A stretch of DNA of 64,000 nucleotides, from assembly GCF_041051975.1 (NCBI RefSeq), contig NZ_CP163435.1, positions 4,898,001-4,962,000 on the forward strand, in the 5' to 3' direction. Below the pieces are notes generated by a model. The model saw only the letters and a program-made list of their open reading frames with translations, did not search any database and was not told the DNA's origin. The DNA comes from Streptomyces sp. R21 (GTDB lineage Bacteria; Actinomycetota; Actinomycetes; Streptomycetales; Streptomycetaceae). The translations under genes were made by a program, and so were the position numbers. Of this stretch, positions 6,682-15,019 are shown one piece after another. Within the stretch, counting starts at the first letter, position 1, and each line of letters opens with the position of its first letter.

Positions 6682-7944
6682 CTAGTCAGACTTCTCCTGG
6701 TGATCTTCGTGGCCGCTGCCGTAGCCCTCGGGCTTCCCACCGTGTCCGTAGCCCTCGGGCTTCCCACCGTGTCCGTAGCCCTCGGGCTTCCCACCGTGTC
6801 CGTAGCCCTCGGGCTTCCCACCGTGTCCGTGCCCCTCGGGCTTCCCACCATGGTCGTGACCGTTTCCACCGGTCGCGCCGCCGGTCTGGCCACCTGTCGC
6901 ACCACCGGCGGTGCCGCCCGAGGTGGCACCCGCGACGAGGCCGCCCAGCGCGCCGCCGCTGGTTCCACCGGACGTCAGGACGCCGCCAAGAAGGCCGCCC
7001 AGCGCACCACCGGTTCCGCCACCCGTCGGTACGCCGCCGATGGCGCCGACCGTGGTGCTGCCTGTGGTGCCGGTCGTGGTGCCGGTCGTGGTGTCACCTG
7101 TTGTGGCACCGGCGATCACACCACCGGTGACCAGACCACCCGTGGTCCCACCGGTGCCTCCGGCCGCGCACGGCCCCAGGAAGATCCTGTTGGTGTCCAG
7201 CGTCACGGCGCCGTTACCGGTGCCGCCCGCATCGGCCAGCAGTCGGCCGTTGATGGTCGCCCCCGTGGTGGCACTGATCGAGGTGTTGGCCAGGATGGTG
7301 CCAGCGAACGAGGTGTGGGTACCGAGCGTGGCCGAACTGCCCACCTGCCAGAACACATTGCACGGCGAGGCGCCGTTGACGAAGGTCACCGTGCTGTTCT
7401 CGGCTGCCGTCTTCAGAGTCGAACCGATCTGGAACACCCAGACGGCATTGGGGTTGCCCTGGGCGTCCAGGGTGAGTGTGCCGGTGATCTGTGCGCTGCT
7501 GTTCGCCCTGTAGAGGCCCGGCGTCAGCACCTGGCCGCCGAACTCGTGGGGAGCGTCGTTGTACACCACGGGGTCCAGCGACTGTCCGGCGGCCTGGTTG
7601 TACGCCGTGGTCAGCTGGGTCTTGGCCAGGCCCGCGTGGGCATCGGCAGCGTGCAGAGTCCCGGGCGGGGTCACAATGCCGGGCGGGAACCCGGTGATGG
7701 CCGTACCAGGGCTCACACCGACGTTGAGACCGTTGACCACCGTCGGGCCGGTGTTGGTGACCGTCGCACCACCCAGTACGCCGTAGGTGGCCAGCGTCGT
7801 ACCGATTGGCACGGGGGTGGCAATGGCATTTGCGCGTGTCGGCGTCATCGCGACGACGACAGCGGCGATCACCACGGCCATCACCGCCGCGGTCCAGGCC
7901 GACATGGTTCGTCGTAGAGGCACGTCAGGGATATTCAGCGTCAT
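6682..7944 (-). CDS. secreted ice-binding-like (DUF3494) protein with Gly-rich tail
   Basis: A 420-residue secreted protein. ATG 7944 is used because aaggag lies 11 nt upstream; the frame continues further upstream without coding character. A signal peptide ends near TRANA. Residues about 45-250 carry the DUF3494 ice-binding beta-solenoid hallmarks: LATYGVLGGATVTNTGPTVV, GVSPGTAITGFPPG, GGQVLTPGLYRANSSAQITG, VFQIGSTLKTAAENSTV and FWQVGSSATLGTHTSFAGTI. A Gly/Thr-rich segment follows (TTGTTTGTTG, GGALGGLLGG), then five copies of GHGGKPEGY and an acidic end. In soil actinomycetes this fold may act as an adhesin or matrix protein rather than antifreeze; that is inference. No membrane anchor or sorting signal is visible. 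Confidence 0.85.
   Translation of the reverse strand: MTLNIPDVPLRRTMSAWTAAVMAVVIAAVVVAMTPTRANAIATPVPIGTTLATYGVLGGATVTNTGPTVVNGLNVGVSPGTAITGFPPGIVTPPGTLHAADAHAGLAKTQLTTAYNQAAGQSLDPVVYNDAPHEFGGQVLTPGLYRANSSAQITGTLTLDAQGNPNAVWVFQIGSTLKTAAENSTVTFVNGASPCNVFWQVGSSATLGTHTSFAGTILANTSISATTGATINGRLLADAGGTGNGAVTLDTNRIFLGPCAAGGTGGTTGGLVTGGVIAGATTGDTTTGTTTGTTGSTTVGAIGGVPTGGGTGGALGGLLGGVLTSGGTSGGALGGLVAGATSGGTAGGATGGQTGGATGGNGHDHGGKPEGHGHGGKPEGYGHGGKPEGYGHGGKPEGYGHGGKPEGYGSGHEDHQEKSD
6721..6855. repeat. five 27-bp tandem repeats in the ice-binding-like gene
   Basis: Units start at 6721, 6748, 6775, 6802 and 6829, each beginning gtagccctcgggcttcccac. The first four are identical and the fifth diverges. They encode the 9-residue unit GHGGKPEGY. 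Identity at the DNA level, including third positions, points to recent slippage or unequal crossover, so copy number is likely to vary between strains. Confidence 0.93.
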
Positions 7945-8709
7945 CGAGGGGCCAACTCCTTGGTGCGGATGGTCTTGGCGGTTCCCGCTCGCACAGAATC
8001 GCCTGCTTTCTGGCGTTGGCATATTACTGAGGCGCGTGCCGGTCAACGATTCATTCGAGCACTTTCTCCGGAATCGCTGAATGGACCACGAAATACATAG
8101 GAATACTTAATGGGCCGGGTGGTTCTGAAATCGGAACCATCGACAGAGAGGACCATCCGGCCCAGTCGACGGGACGGAAGACCATCACCGGAAGATCGCA
8201 CGCGCCTCATGGAGGGCGTCCGCTCCTATCGATATCGACCCGGGTCGAGGAAACTTGACAATTCTGGTATCCGCGACAAGGATCCAGCCCGCCACCTTGG
8301 CCTATCCGATGCGAGAGGGATTGATCGTCGTCGTCGGGCCACGGGCGATAGACCCCGCACGGCCAGACCGAAACACCACGGCATTCGGTGCCCGGTAGGC
8401 CGCGGGAAGAGTGCGTTCGAGGCATCGCTCGGGACATTTCCGAGCTGCACTGTCCGCAATAATATTGACTGTGGGTCGGTTCACTCTCACGTGCAACCGC
8501 CCGGAAGGGTGACTCCGGCGTGTTTGCGCCGCAGTCGTTTTCCCCGCCCTCGGAGATACAGCCCAGGAGACGTCGGCGCTCGACCGTGGAGCAGACCCGT
8601 AGATGGGAAAAGCCGCATGCCGACCGACCACCCGGCCTGGCCGCATACATGTGCCGACGTTAAGGTGTGGCGCCGTACTCGGCAGATCGGTCCCCTGAGG
8701 GAGGTGGGA
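7945..8709. promoter_or_regulatory. 765-bp divergent non-coding region
   Basis: This lies between the divergent ice-binding-like and sigma-factor genes. A plus-strand frame runs open from 8110 into the sigma gene, but its codons are AT-richer than real genes here and its amino acids are arginine/serine-rich nonsense, so I treat it as non-coding. A TTGACA at 8254 facing the sigma gene is a candidate -35; a clear -10 is not seen. Sections 8030-8115 and 8455-8470 are noticeably AT-rich for this genome, as expected of a regulatory region. Confidence 0.5.
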
Positions 8710-10257
8710 ATGAGGCTCATGGATGCGAACCACGCGGAGCTGGTTGTCGCGGCGCAGGCCGGTGACGATCGGGCGCGCGAGGAGCTGATCGCCGCGTACC
8801 TGCCGTTGCTCTACAACATCGTCGGGCGAGCGCTGAGCGGACATGCCGACGTCGACGACGTCGTCCAGGAAACCCTGCTGCGCGTGGTGCGCGACCTGCC
8901 TGCCCTGCGTTCCCCCGAGAGCTTCCGGTCCTGGCTGGTGGCGATCACGCTCCGCCAGATCAATACCCACTGGCACCGGCAACGCGCCTTCGCCGGCCGG
9001 ACCACGGTCATCGACGAGGCACGCCAGATACCCGACGCCGGCGCCGAACCCGAGGACATGACGATCCTGCGTCTGCATGTGTCGGACGAGCGCCGTCAGG
9101 TCGTCGAGGCCGGCCGGTGGCTCGACCCGGACCACCGGGTGCTGCTGTCGCTGTGGTGGCAGGAATGCGCCGGCTCGCTGAGCCGTGACGACATCGCCGC
9201 CGCGACCGGGCTCACGGTCGCCCACGTCGGAGTGAGCCTGCAACGCATGCGCGAGCAGCTGGAACTGAGCCGGACGATCGTCGCCGCGCTGGAGGCCGAG
9301 CCGCGCTGTCCGCAGTTGGACGAGTCCGTCGTCGGCTGGGACGGACTCCGCACATCGGTGTGGCGCAAGCGGATCGCGCGGCACACCCGCGACTGCCCGG
9401 TCTGCACGGCGACGACGACAGAACGGGTTCCGGCCGACCTCCTGCTCCTCAGCCTCGCGCCGCTGGCGGTCCCGGCCGGGCTCATCGCCGCGCTGGCCGC
9501 CAAGGGCCTGCTGTCGGGTACGGCCGTGAGCGCCGCCGGGCTGGCCACGGCACATGTCGGCTTCGGCACGGCGGCGTCGGGGGGAGGCGGTCTGCACAGC
9601 TCGCTGCTCGGCAAGCTCTCCGCGGTGACCGCTCATCCGCTGGTGAGCCTCACCACGGGCGCGGTGCTCATCGCCGGAACCGCCACCTACGCGGCCTGGC
9701 CCGAACCGGCTCATCGGACGCCCGGCGTCACCGCCGCTCCCACGGCCGGCACTCCCACGCCGACTCCGTCACGCCCCACGTCCCGACCGTCCCCGGTGAG
9801 TCCGTCCGCCGTCGCGGGCACTGTTCCGCTGGGCGCACAGTCACTGGAGTCCGTCGACGAGCCCGCCCTGTACGTCACGTATGCCGGCGACTTCGCGACG
9901 CTCGGCCGGGTCTCCGCGTCCGGCAGCGCGCTGACACGGCAGCGGGCCACCTTCACGGTCATCCGGGGACTGGCCGACACACGGTGCGTCACCTTCCGTG
10001 CCACCGACGGCCGCTATCTGCGCCATCGTGACCTGCGGCTACGGCTGAGCGCCGACGACGGCAGCGAACTGTTCCGTGAAGACGCCACCTTCTGTCCGCG
10101 CCCTGGGGCGGTCGCCGGGTCGGTGACCCTGCACGCGCACAACTATCCCGGGTCGGTCCTCCGCCACCGCGACGGTGGCATCCGGCTCGATGGCTCCGAC
10201 GGCACTCGGGCCTTCGCCGGCCAGGCTTCCTTCATCGTGCGCAGGGCCCGGGCTTGA
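8710..10257 (+). CDS. ECF sigma factor fused to anti-sigma motif, membrane segments and AbfB carbohydrate sensor
   Basis: A 515-residue protein starting at ATG 8710 after gggaggtggga. Residues 20-92 are sigma region 2 (ADVDDVVQETLLRVVRDLPAL) and 125-185 region 4 (LSRDDIAAATGLTVAHVGVSLQRM). Residues 225-232, HTRDCPVC, form an HxxxCxxC motif like the zinc anti-sigma domain. Three hydrophobic stretches follow (about 243-264, 268-288, 311-330), an odd number that would place the C-terminus outside. After a Pro/Thr/Ser linker, residues 376-512 match an AbfB (CBM42) arabinofuranose-binding beta-trefoil: LYVTYAGDFATLGRV, GLADTRCVTFRATDGRYLRH, SVLRHRDGGIRLDGS. The protein thus combines transcription factor, likely self-inhibitor and extracellular sugar sensor. 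It lies 434 bp upstream of a xylanase/arabinofuranosidase gene, its likely target. Confidence 0.88.
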   Translation: MRLMDANHAELVVAAQAGDDRAREELIAAYLPLLYNIVGRALSGHADVDDVVQETLLRVVRDLPALRSPESFRSWLVAITLRQINTHWHRQRAFAGRTTVIDEARQIPDAGAEPEDMTILRLHVSDERRQVVEAGRWLDPDHRVLLSLWWQECAGSLSRDDIAAATGLTVAHVGVSLQRMREQLELSRTIVAALEAEPRCPQLDESVVGWDGLRTSVWRKRIARHTRDCPVCTATTTERVPADLLLLSLAPLAVPAGLIAALAAKGLLSGTAVSAAGLATAHVGFGTAASGGGGLHSSLLGKLSAVTAHPLVSLTTGAVLIAGTATYAAWPEPAHRTPGVTAAPTAGTPTPTPSRPTSRPSPVSPSAVAGTVPLGAQSLESVDEPALYVTYAGDFATLGRVSASGSALTRQRATFTVIRGLADTRCVTFRATDGRYLRHRDLRLRLSADDGSELFREDATFCPRPGAVAGSVTLHAHNYPGSVLRHRDGGIRLDGSDGTRAFAGQASFIVRRARA

Positions 10258-10691
10258 GAACCGCCCTCTGAGCATTCCGGACCGAGTCGCGCATCGACGG
10301 CTGCCTCGCCGAGACCGGTCTGCAGGCAGATCACCGCAACCGCAACCCCCACCGCCACCGCCACCACTCCAAAGCCCTTCACCAGTGATCTGGGCGGCGC
10401 GCCCCTTCCACAGGGACGGCCGGACCGCGGGGCTTGGCATAACGCTTTTTGCCTGCGAGATGCATCACTGAGCAATCGTCAGGACAGCGCGACTTTTCTG
10501 TTACGAGACCGCGAGTTCGGAGGCCTCCACTTCGGGGAGTGCCCTTCCCGCCGCTCACCACGACGTGCCGGCGTGGCCGGGTCCCCGACTCCCCCGTTGA
10601 CGTATCCCCTGATGAAAGCCCCTCCCATGACGCGACACACCCACGAACCGATCAGCGCACCCAGAGTGACCCGCGACCTCCGAGGAGAATC
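10258..10691. promoter_or_regulatory. 434-bp gap between the sigma gene and the xylanase gene
   Basis: There is no coding signal: the frame running into the xylanase gene from 10449 lacks coding bias and a signal peptide. I see no CebR-like TGGGAGCGCTCCCA palindrome and no obvious LacI operator. A promoter recognised by the upstream ECF factor would be expected here, but I cannot point to a convincing -35/-10 pair by eye. An AT-rich stretch at 10437-10500 is the best place to look. Confidence 0.4.
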
Positions 10692-13076
10692 ATGAAGGGC
10701 CTGCACCGGCTCGGCCGGCGTCGCCGAACACTGGCGATAGGGCTGTCGGCGGCGGCGGTGGTGGCCGGTGTAGTGACGCTCCTCCCCAGCTCCGCCGGAG
10801 CCGCGACCCTGGGTACGCAGGCGGCCCCCTCGGGCAGGTACTTCGGCACCGCTGTGGCCGCCGGAAGGCTCGGCGACTCGACGTACTCCACGATCTTGGA
10901 CCGGGAATTCAACATGATCACCCCGGAGAACGAGATGAAGTGGGACACCACCGAACCGTCCCGCGGCAACTTCAACTTCGGTCCCGGCGACCAGATCGTC
11001 AACCACGCCACCGCGCACGGGCAGCGGATGCGCGGCCACACGCTGGTCTGGCACTCCCAACTGCCCGGCTGGGTCAGCTCCATCGGCGACGCGAACACCC
11101 TGCGCAGCGTGATGAAGAACCACATCACCACGGAGATGAACCACTACAAGGGCAAGATCTACGCCTGGGACGTGGTCAACGAGGCCTTCGCCGACGGCGG
11201 CAGCGGCCAGCACCGCAGTTCGGTGTTCCAGAACGTGCTCGGCAACGGCTTCATCGAGGAGGCGTTCCGCACCGCCCGGGCCGCCGACTCCTCGGCCAAG
11301 CTCTGCTACAACGACTACAACATCGAGAACTGGACCGACGCCAAGACCCAGGGCGTCTACAACATGGTCAAGGACTTCAAGGCGCGCGGCGTGCCCATCG
11401 ACTGCGTCGGGTTCCAGAGCCACTTCGGCGCCGGCGGCCCACCGTCCAGCTTCCAGACCACCTTGTCCAACTTCGCCGCCCTGGGCGTCGACGTCCAGGT
11501 CACCGAACTGGACATCGCCCAGGCGTCGTCCACCCACTACGCCAACGCGGTCAACGCCTGTCTGTCCGTGGCCCGGTGCACCGGCCTCACGGTATGGGGC
11601 ATCCGTGACAGCGATTCCTGGCGCAGCAGCGACAGCCCCCTGCTGTTCGACAACAACGGCAACCCCAAGGCTGCCTACACCGCAGTCATGAACGCCCTCA
11701 AGTCCGCTCCCGGTACCGACACGGGCGGGACGACGACCACGGGCGGGACCGGTACCGGGGCGATCAAGGGCGTCGCCTCCGGTCGTTGTATCGACATCAA
11801 CGGCTCCACCACCGTCAACGGCACCCAGGCGCAGCTGTGGGACTGCAACGGACAGACCAACCAGCGCTGGACCCACACCTCCGGCAAGCAGCTGATGATC
11901 TACGGCAACAAGTGCCTGGAGGCCAAGGGCACCGGCAACGACACCGCGGTGGTCATCGGGGACTGCGACGGCGGCGCCAGCCAGCAGTGGAACATCAACA
12001 CCAACGGCACGATCGCCGGCGTCCAGTCCGGGCGGTGCCTCGACGCCGTCGGCGCGGGCACCACCAACGGCACGAAGATCCAGCTGTACTCCTGCTGGTC
12101 CGGCAGCAACCAGAAGTGGACCGGCCTGTCAGGGACGTCGACATCGACCCCGACGCCGACAGCGACCGGCGGCGCGTGTGCTCTTCCGTCGACGTACCGG
12201 TGGACGTCGACGGGCGCGTTGGCGCAGCCCGCGAACGGGTGGGCCTCGCTGAAGGACTTCACCAGCGTGGTGTACAACGGCAAGCACCTGGTCTACGGAA
12301 CGAACTATTCGGGCTCGTCCTACGGCTCGATGGCGTTCCGCCCCTTCACGGACTGGTCGGACATGGCGTCGGCCGGCCAGACCGGGATGAGCCAGTCCAC
12401 GGTGGCGCCCACGCTGTTCTACTTCGCACCCAAGAAGATCTGGGTGCTGGCGTCCCAGTGGGGTGCGTCGCCCTTCGTCTACCGCACGTCGAGCGACCCC
12501 ACCAACCCCAACGGCTGGTCCTCGCCGCAGACGCTGTTCACCGGCAGCATCCCGGGCGCCGCCCCGATCGACCAGACCCTGATCGCCGACGACCAGAACA
12601 TGTACCTGTTCTTCGCCGGTGACAACGGCAAGATCTACCGGGCGAGCATGCCGATCGGGAACTTCCCGGGCAACTTCGGCTCGTCGTACACGACGGTCAT
12701 GAGCGACACGGTGAAGAACCTGTTCGAGGCACCGCAGGTCTACAAGGTCAAGGGGCAGAACCAGTACCTCATGATCGTTGAGGCTCGGGGTGCGACTGAG
12801 CAGCGCTACTTCCGCTCGTTCACCGCCACCAGCCTGAACGGTTCGTGGACCCCGCAGGCCGCCAGCGAGAGCAACCCCTTCGCGGGCAAGGCCAACAGCG
12901 GTGCCACCTGGACCAACGACATCAGCCACGGTGATCTGGTCCGCAACAACCCCGACCAGACCATGACCATCGACCCCTGCAACCTGCAGTTCCTCTACCA
13001 GGGCAAGTCCCCCACCGCGAGCGACCCCTACGACAAACTGCCGTACCGGCCGGGAGTCCTCACCCTGCAGCGCTGA
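10692..13076 (+). CDS. trimodular GH10 xylanase - CBM13 - GH62 arabinofuranosidase
   Basis: A 794-residue secreted enzyme starting at ATG 10692 after gaggaga. The signal peptide (residues 1-38, basic start, ending SSAGA) is followed by a GH10 domain, 44-345. This has HTLVWHSQLPGW, acid/base Glu164 in WDVVNEAF and nucleophile Glu272 in VTELDIA. A Gly/Thr linker leads to a ricin-type CBM13 (about 357-474) with QRW/QQW/QKW repeats. A Thr/Pro linker leads to a GH62 domain (about 496-794) starting CALPSTYRWTSTGALAQP and containing APTLFYFAPKKIWVLASQWG, DQTLIADDQNMYLFFAGDNG and FEAPQVYKVKG. It would cut arabinoxylan backbone and remove arabinose side chains in one polypeptide. GH10-CBM13 is common; a C-terminal GH62 on the same chain is unusual. 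Confidence 0.95.
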   Translation: MKGLHRLGRRRRTLAIGLSAAAVVAGVVTLLPSSAGAATLGTQAAPSGRYFGTAVAAGRLGDSTYSTILDREFNMITPENEMKWDTTEPSRGNFNFGPGDQIVNHATAHGQRMRGHTLVWHSQLPGWVSSIGDANTLRSVMKNHITTEMNHYKGKIYAWDVVNEAFADGGSGQHRSSVFQNVLGNGFIEEAFRTARAADSSAKLCYNDYNIENWTDAKTQGVYNMVKDFKARGVPIDCVGFQSHFGAGGPPSSFQTTLSNFAALGVDVQVTELDIAQASSTHYANAVNACLSVARCTGLTVWGIRDSDSWRSSDSPLLFDNNGNPKAAYTAVMNALKSAPGTDTGGTTTTGGTGTGAIKGVASGRCIDINGSTTVNGTQAQLWDCNGQTNQRWTHTSGKQLMIYGNKCLEAKGTGNDTAVVIGDCDGGASQQWNINTNGTIAGVQSGRCLDAVGAGTTNGTKIQLYSCWSGSNQKWTGLSGTSTSTPTPTATGGACALPSTYRWTSTGALAQPANGWASLKDFTSVVYNGKHLVYGTNYSGSSYGSMAFRPFTDWSDMASAGQTGMSQSTVAPTLFYFAPKKIWVLASQWGASPFVYRTSSDPTNPNGWSSPQTLFTGSIPGAAPIDQTLIADDQNMYLFFAGDNGKIYRASMPIGNFPGNFGSSYTTVMSDTVKNLFEAPQVYKVKGQNQYLMIVEARGATEQRYFRSFTATSLNGSWTPQAASESNPFAGKANSGATWTNDISHGDLVRNNPDQTMTIDPCNLQFLYQGKSPTASDPYDKLPYRPGVLTLQR

Positions 13077-13181
13077 CCTGCTCGATCCACGGTGATCGCG
13101 ATTCGGGGCGGCCGGCCGACGCGGAGACGAGCGCTTCACGGCGTGGGCAACTCCACCGGCTGACCGATACTCACCGCCTCA

Positions 13182-13212
13182 AGGAACCCCAGCCGCGTCG
13201 GCTGGGGTTCCT
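13182..13212 (+). terminator. strong hairpin terminator after the xylanase gene
   Basis: A perfect 14-bp stem, aggaaccccagccg / cggctggggttcct, with a 3-nt loop, followed by ctcttct. It ends the xylanase transcript. Confidence 0.9.
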
Positions 13213-13414
13213 CTCTTCTGTGGCGCGGCGTGCGGTGGAGTCCGAGGCCGCAGTGCCGAGCAGGGCGGTGTGGTGGACCTGCACCTGCTCCGGTTCAGCC
13301 GCATGCTCGGCCAACCCGGTTCCTGAACAGGACGGCCGTGTGAGGCTCTTGACGAGTTCGCGTCCACCATGAGTAGATCGCGCGAACCAGCGTGATCATT
13401 TCAAGGAGCAGTTC

Positions 13415-13663
13415 GTGATCTTGCTTGCTGCCGCGCACCAGGCGAACCAGGGCATCGGATATCTGATCACTGCTCTGGCCGGCTTCTGGAGCGCGTCGGT
13501 CATCTTCAGGCTTCGTCGCAAGAAGATGACCGGGAGCGAGCCGGCCGTGGCTGCCTCCCCTGCCCGAGTGCTCTCGCTCACGATCGCCGCCTGGCTGGTC
13601 GTGGCACTGAGCCTCTTCCTGGTTGTTGCCGCCGTCCTTTTCCTTGCCGTCGGCCCCATGTAG
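13415..13663 (+). CDS. small two-helix membrane protein
   Basis: An 82-residue protein starting at GTG 13415 with aaggag 6 nt upstream. It has two hydrophobic helices (about residues 10-30, GIGYLITALAGFWSASVIF, and 52-80, LSLTIAAWLVVALSLFLVVAAVLF) joined by a basic loop FRLRRKKMTG. No family is recognised. It stands alone between a terminator and a decayed gene fragment. Good start site, codon bias and membrane pattern support a real gene; function unknown. Confidence 0.7.
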   Translation: MILLAAAHQANQGIGYLITALAGFWSASVIFRLRRKKMTGSEPAVAASPARVLSLTIAAWLVVALSLFLVVAAVLFLAVGPM

Positions 13664-13703
13664 CCGCCGTCGGTACGGGAGTGCCCGACCGACACCGTCC
13701 CCG

Positions 13704-13895
13704 CTACTTCACGTCGATGAAGTCGCCCGTGGCCTTGGCGGCGGGCGTGGTGCTCGTGCCCGTGAAGTAGTAGCGCCAGAAGCCGTCGGTGGAGGCGTCT
13801 GCCCGGAGGCCATGCCGGCCGGGTCGGAGGCCGTGAACGTGGCCTTGAAGGTCACCTTGTTCGTCGTGCGGACGGCGACCCTCACCCTTCCGGAG
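13704..13895 (-). pseudogene. frameshifted C-terminal fragment of a secreted protein gene
   Basis: On the minus strand, one frame reads RVRVAVRTTNKVTFKATFTA then SDPAGMASG, and after a one-base shift the adjacent frame continues ADASTDGFWRYYFTGTSTTP and ends AAKATGDFIDVK plus stop at 13704. The two halves together look like the end of a secreted beta-sandwich domain, broken by a frameshift near 13795-13805. Upstream of about 13895 neither frame is convincing and a stop intervenes. I read this as the remnant of a lost gene. The parent family is not recognised. Confidence 0.45.
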
Positions 13896-14123
13896 GCCTG
13901 CTCCCGCCAACGCCAAGGGCGTCGAGCGGCAGGTCAGCCCGTAGATCTCGGCTCCGACGGGCCACCGTCGCGGGCGCGCGCGCACGGCCGCGATTCCCGT
14001 GAACTTCCCCGGAATTGTCCGTGATCGGTAACAAACGCATCCTGCGGCCGCTGTTCCCCGTCCTCCCAGGTGGTCGGGAGATGGCCGAGGGGTCGGCGGA
14101 GAACTGCGGGAAGCGGGGCGGAC

Positions 14124-14906
14124 ATGGCGCGGCACGGTGGTGGGCGGGGCTGGCACGGCAAGGTGTTCGGGGCGGCGCTCGGGGTGACGTTGCTGGCCGT
14201 GGGTGCCTCGGTGTGGACCGCGCAGGCCGACGCCGTGGACCGCTCGTCGCCTCGGGCGGTCGCGTCGCCCGCGTCGGGCGCCGCGGGCGGTGGTGTCAAG
14301 CCGGTGGCGGTGACCATCGTGCACGCCTCGGACAAGGGCTCGCGCGGCGTCAACATCACCATCGACGACGGCCCGGACCCCGCGTGGACCCCTCAAGTGC
14401 TCGACGTACTGCGGCAGTACGGAGTGAAGGCCACGTTCTGCATGGTGGGGACGCAGGCGCAGGCCCACCCGGACCTCGTGAAGAAGGTGGTCGCGGCCGG
14501 GCACCGGCTGTGCGACCACTCGGTGTCGCACGACACCACCATGGACAAGAAGTCCCAGGCCTACCAGTCGCAGCAGATCCTCGACGCCGAACGCATGATC
14601 ACCGAGGCGTCCGGTGGCGTACGGCCGATGTACTACCGCGCGCCCGGCGGAGCCTTCACCCCCTACAGCCGCAAACTCGCCGCCTCCCGGGGCATGCGCC
14701 CGCTGGGCTGGAACGTCGACACCAAGGACTTCGAGCGGCCGGGCACGGACGCCGTCGTCGCCACCGTCCAGCGGGAGTTGTCCAACGGGCCGACTCTCCT
14801 CTTCCACGACGCGGGCGGCGACCGCTCCCAGACCGTCGAGGCGCTGCGCCGGATCCTCCCCTGGCTCAAGCAGCAGGGCTACTCCTTCGGCTTCCCGGTC
14901 CGCTGA
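14124..14906 (+). CDS. polysaccharide deacetylase (CE4, NodB domain)
   Basis: A 260-residue secreted enzyme. ATG 14124 gives a signal peptide (KVFGAALGVTLLAVGASVWTAQA); the frame extends further upstream without coding character. The NodB domain (about residues 75-258) has motif 1 TIDDGPDPAW with the catalytic Asp pair, motif 2 HSVSHDTT (HxxxH metal ligands), motif 3 RAPGGAFTP, and motif 4 LLFHDAGGDRSQT. CE4 enzymes deacetylate chitin, peptidoglycan or acetylxylan. The xylanase nearby makes acetylxylan attractive, but sequence alone does not settle the substrate. It converges on the GH2 gene, with a shared terminator between them. Confidence 0.9.
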   Translation: MARHGGGRGWHGKVFGAALGVTLLAVGASVWTAQADAVDRSSPRAVASPASGAAGGGVKPVAVTIVHASDKGSRGVNITIDDGPDPAWTPQVLDVLRQYGVKATFCMVGTQAQAHPDLVKKVVAAGHRLCDHSVSHDTTMDKKSQAYQSQQILDAERMITEASGGVRPMYYRAPGGAFTPYSRKLAASRGMRPLGWNVDTKDFERPGTDAVVATVQRELSNGPTLLFHDAGGDRSQTVEALRRILPWLKQQGYSFGFPVR

Positions 14907-14939
14907 ACCCCTGGTTGCCGTACGACGGCGGCGACGCAG

Positions 14940-14975
14940 ACGTGCGGTCGGCCGGGTGCCCGGCCGACCGCACGT
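14940..14975. terminator. bidirectional hairpin terminator
   Basis: A 17-bp perfect stem (acgtgcggtcggccggg and its complement) with a 2-nt loop, between the convergent CE4 and GH2 genes. Confidence 0.85.
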
Positions 14976-15019
14976 CGGATTCCGCAGCCGTCAGGATGCG
15001 GGTGATGGTCGGGAACGGA

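Noticed and set aside
8110..8709. 200-codon N-terminal extension of the sigma factor
   Set aside because: Arginine/serine-rich, without coding bias; the start at 8710 has a strong ribosome site and begins the sigma fold.
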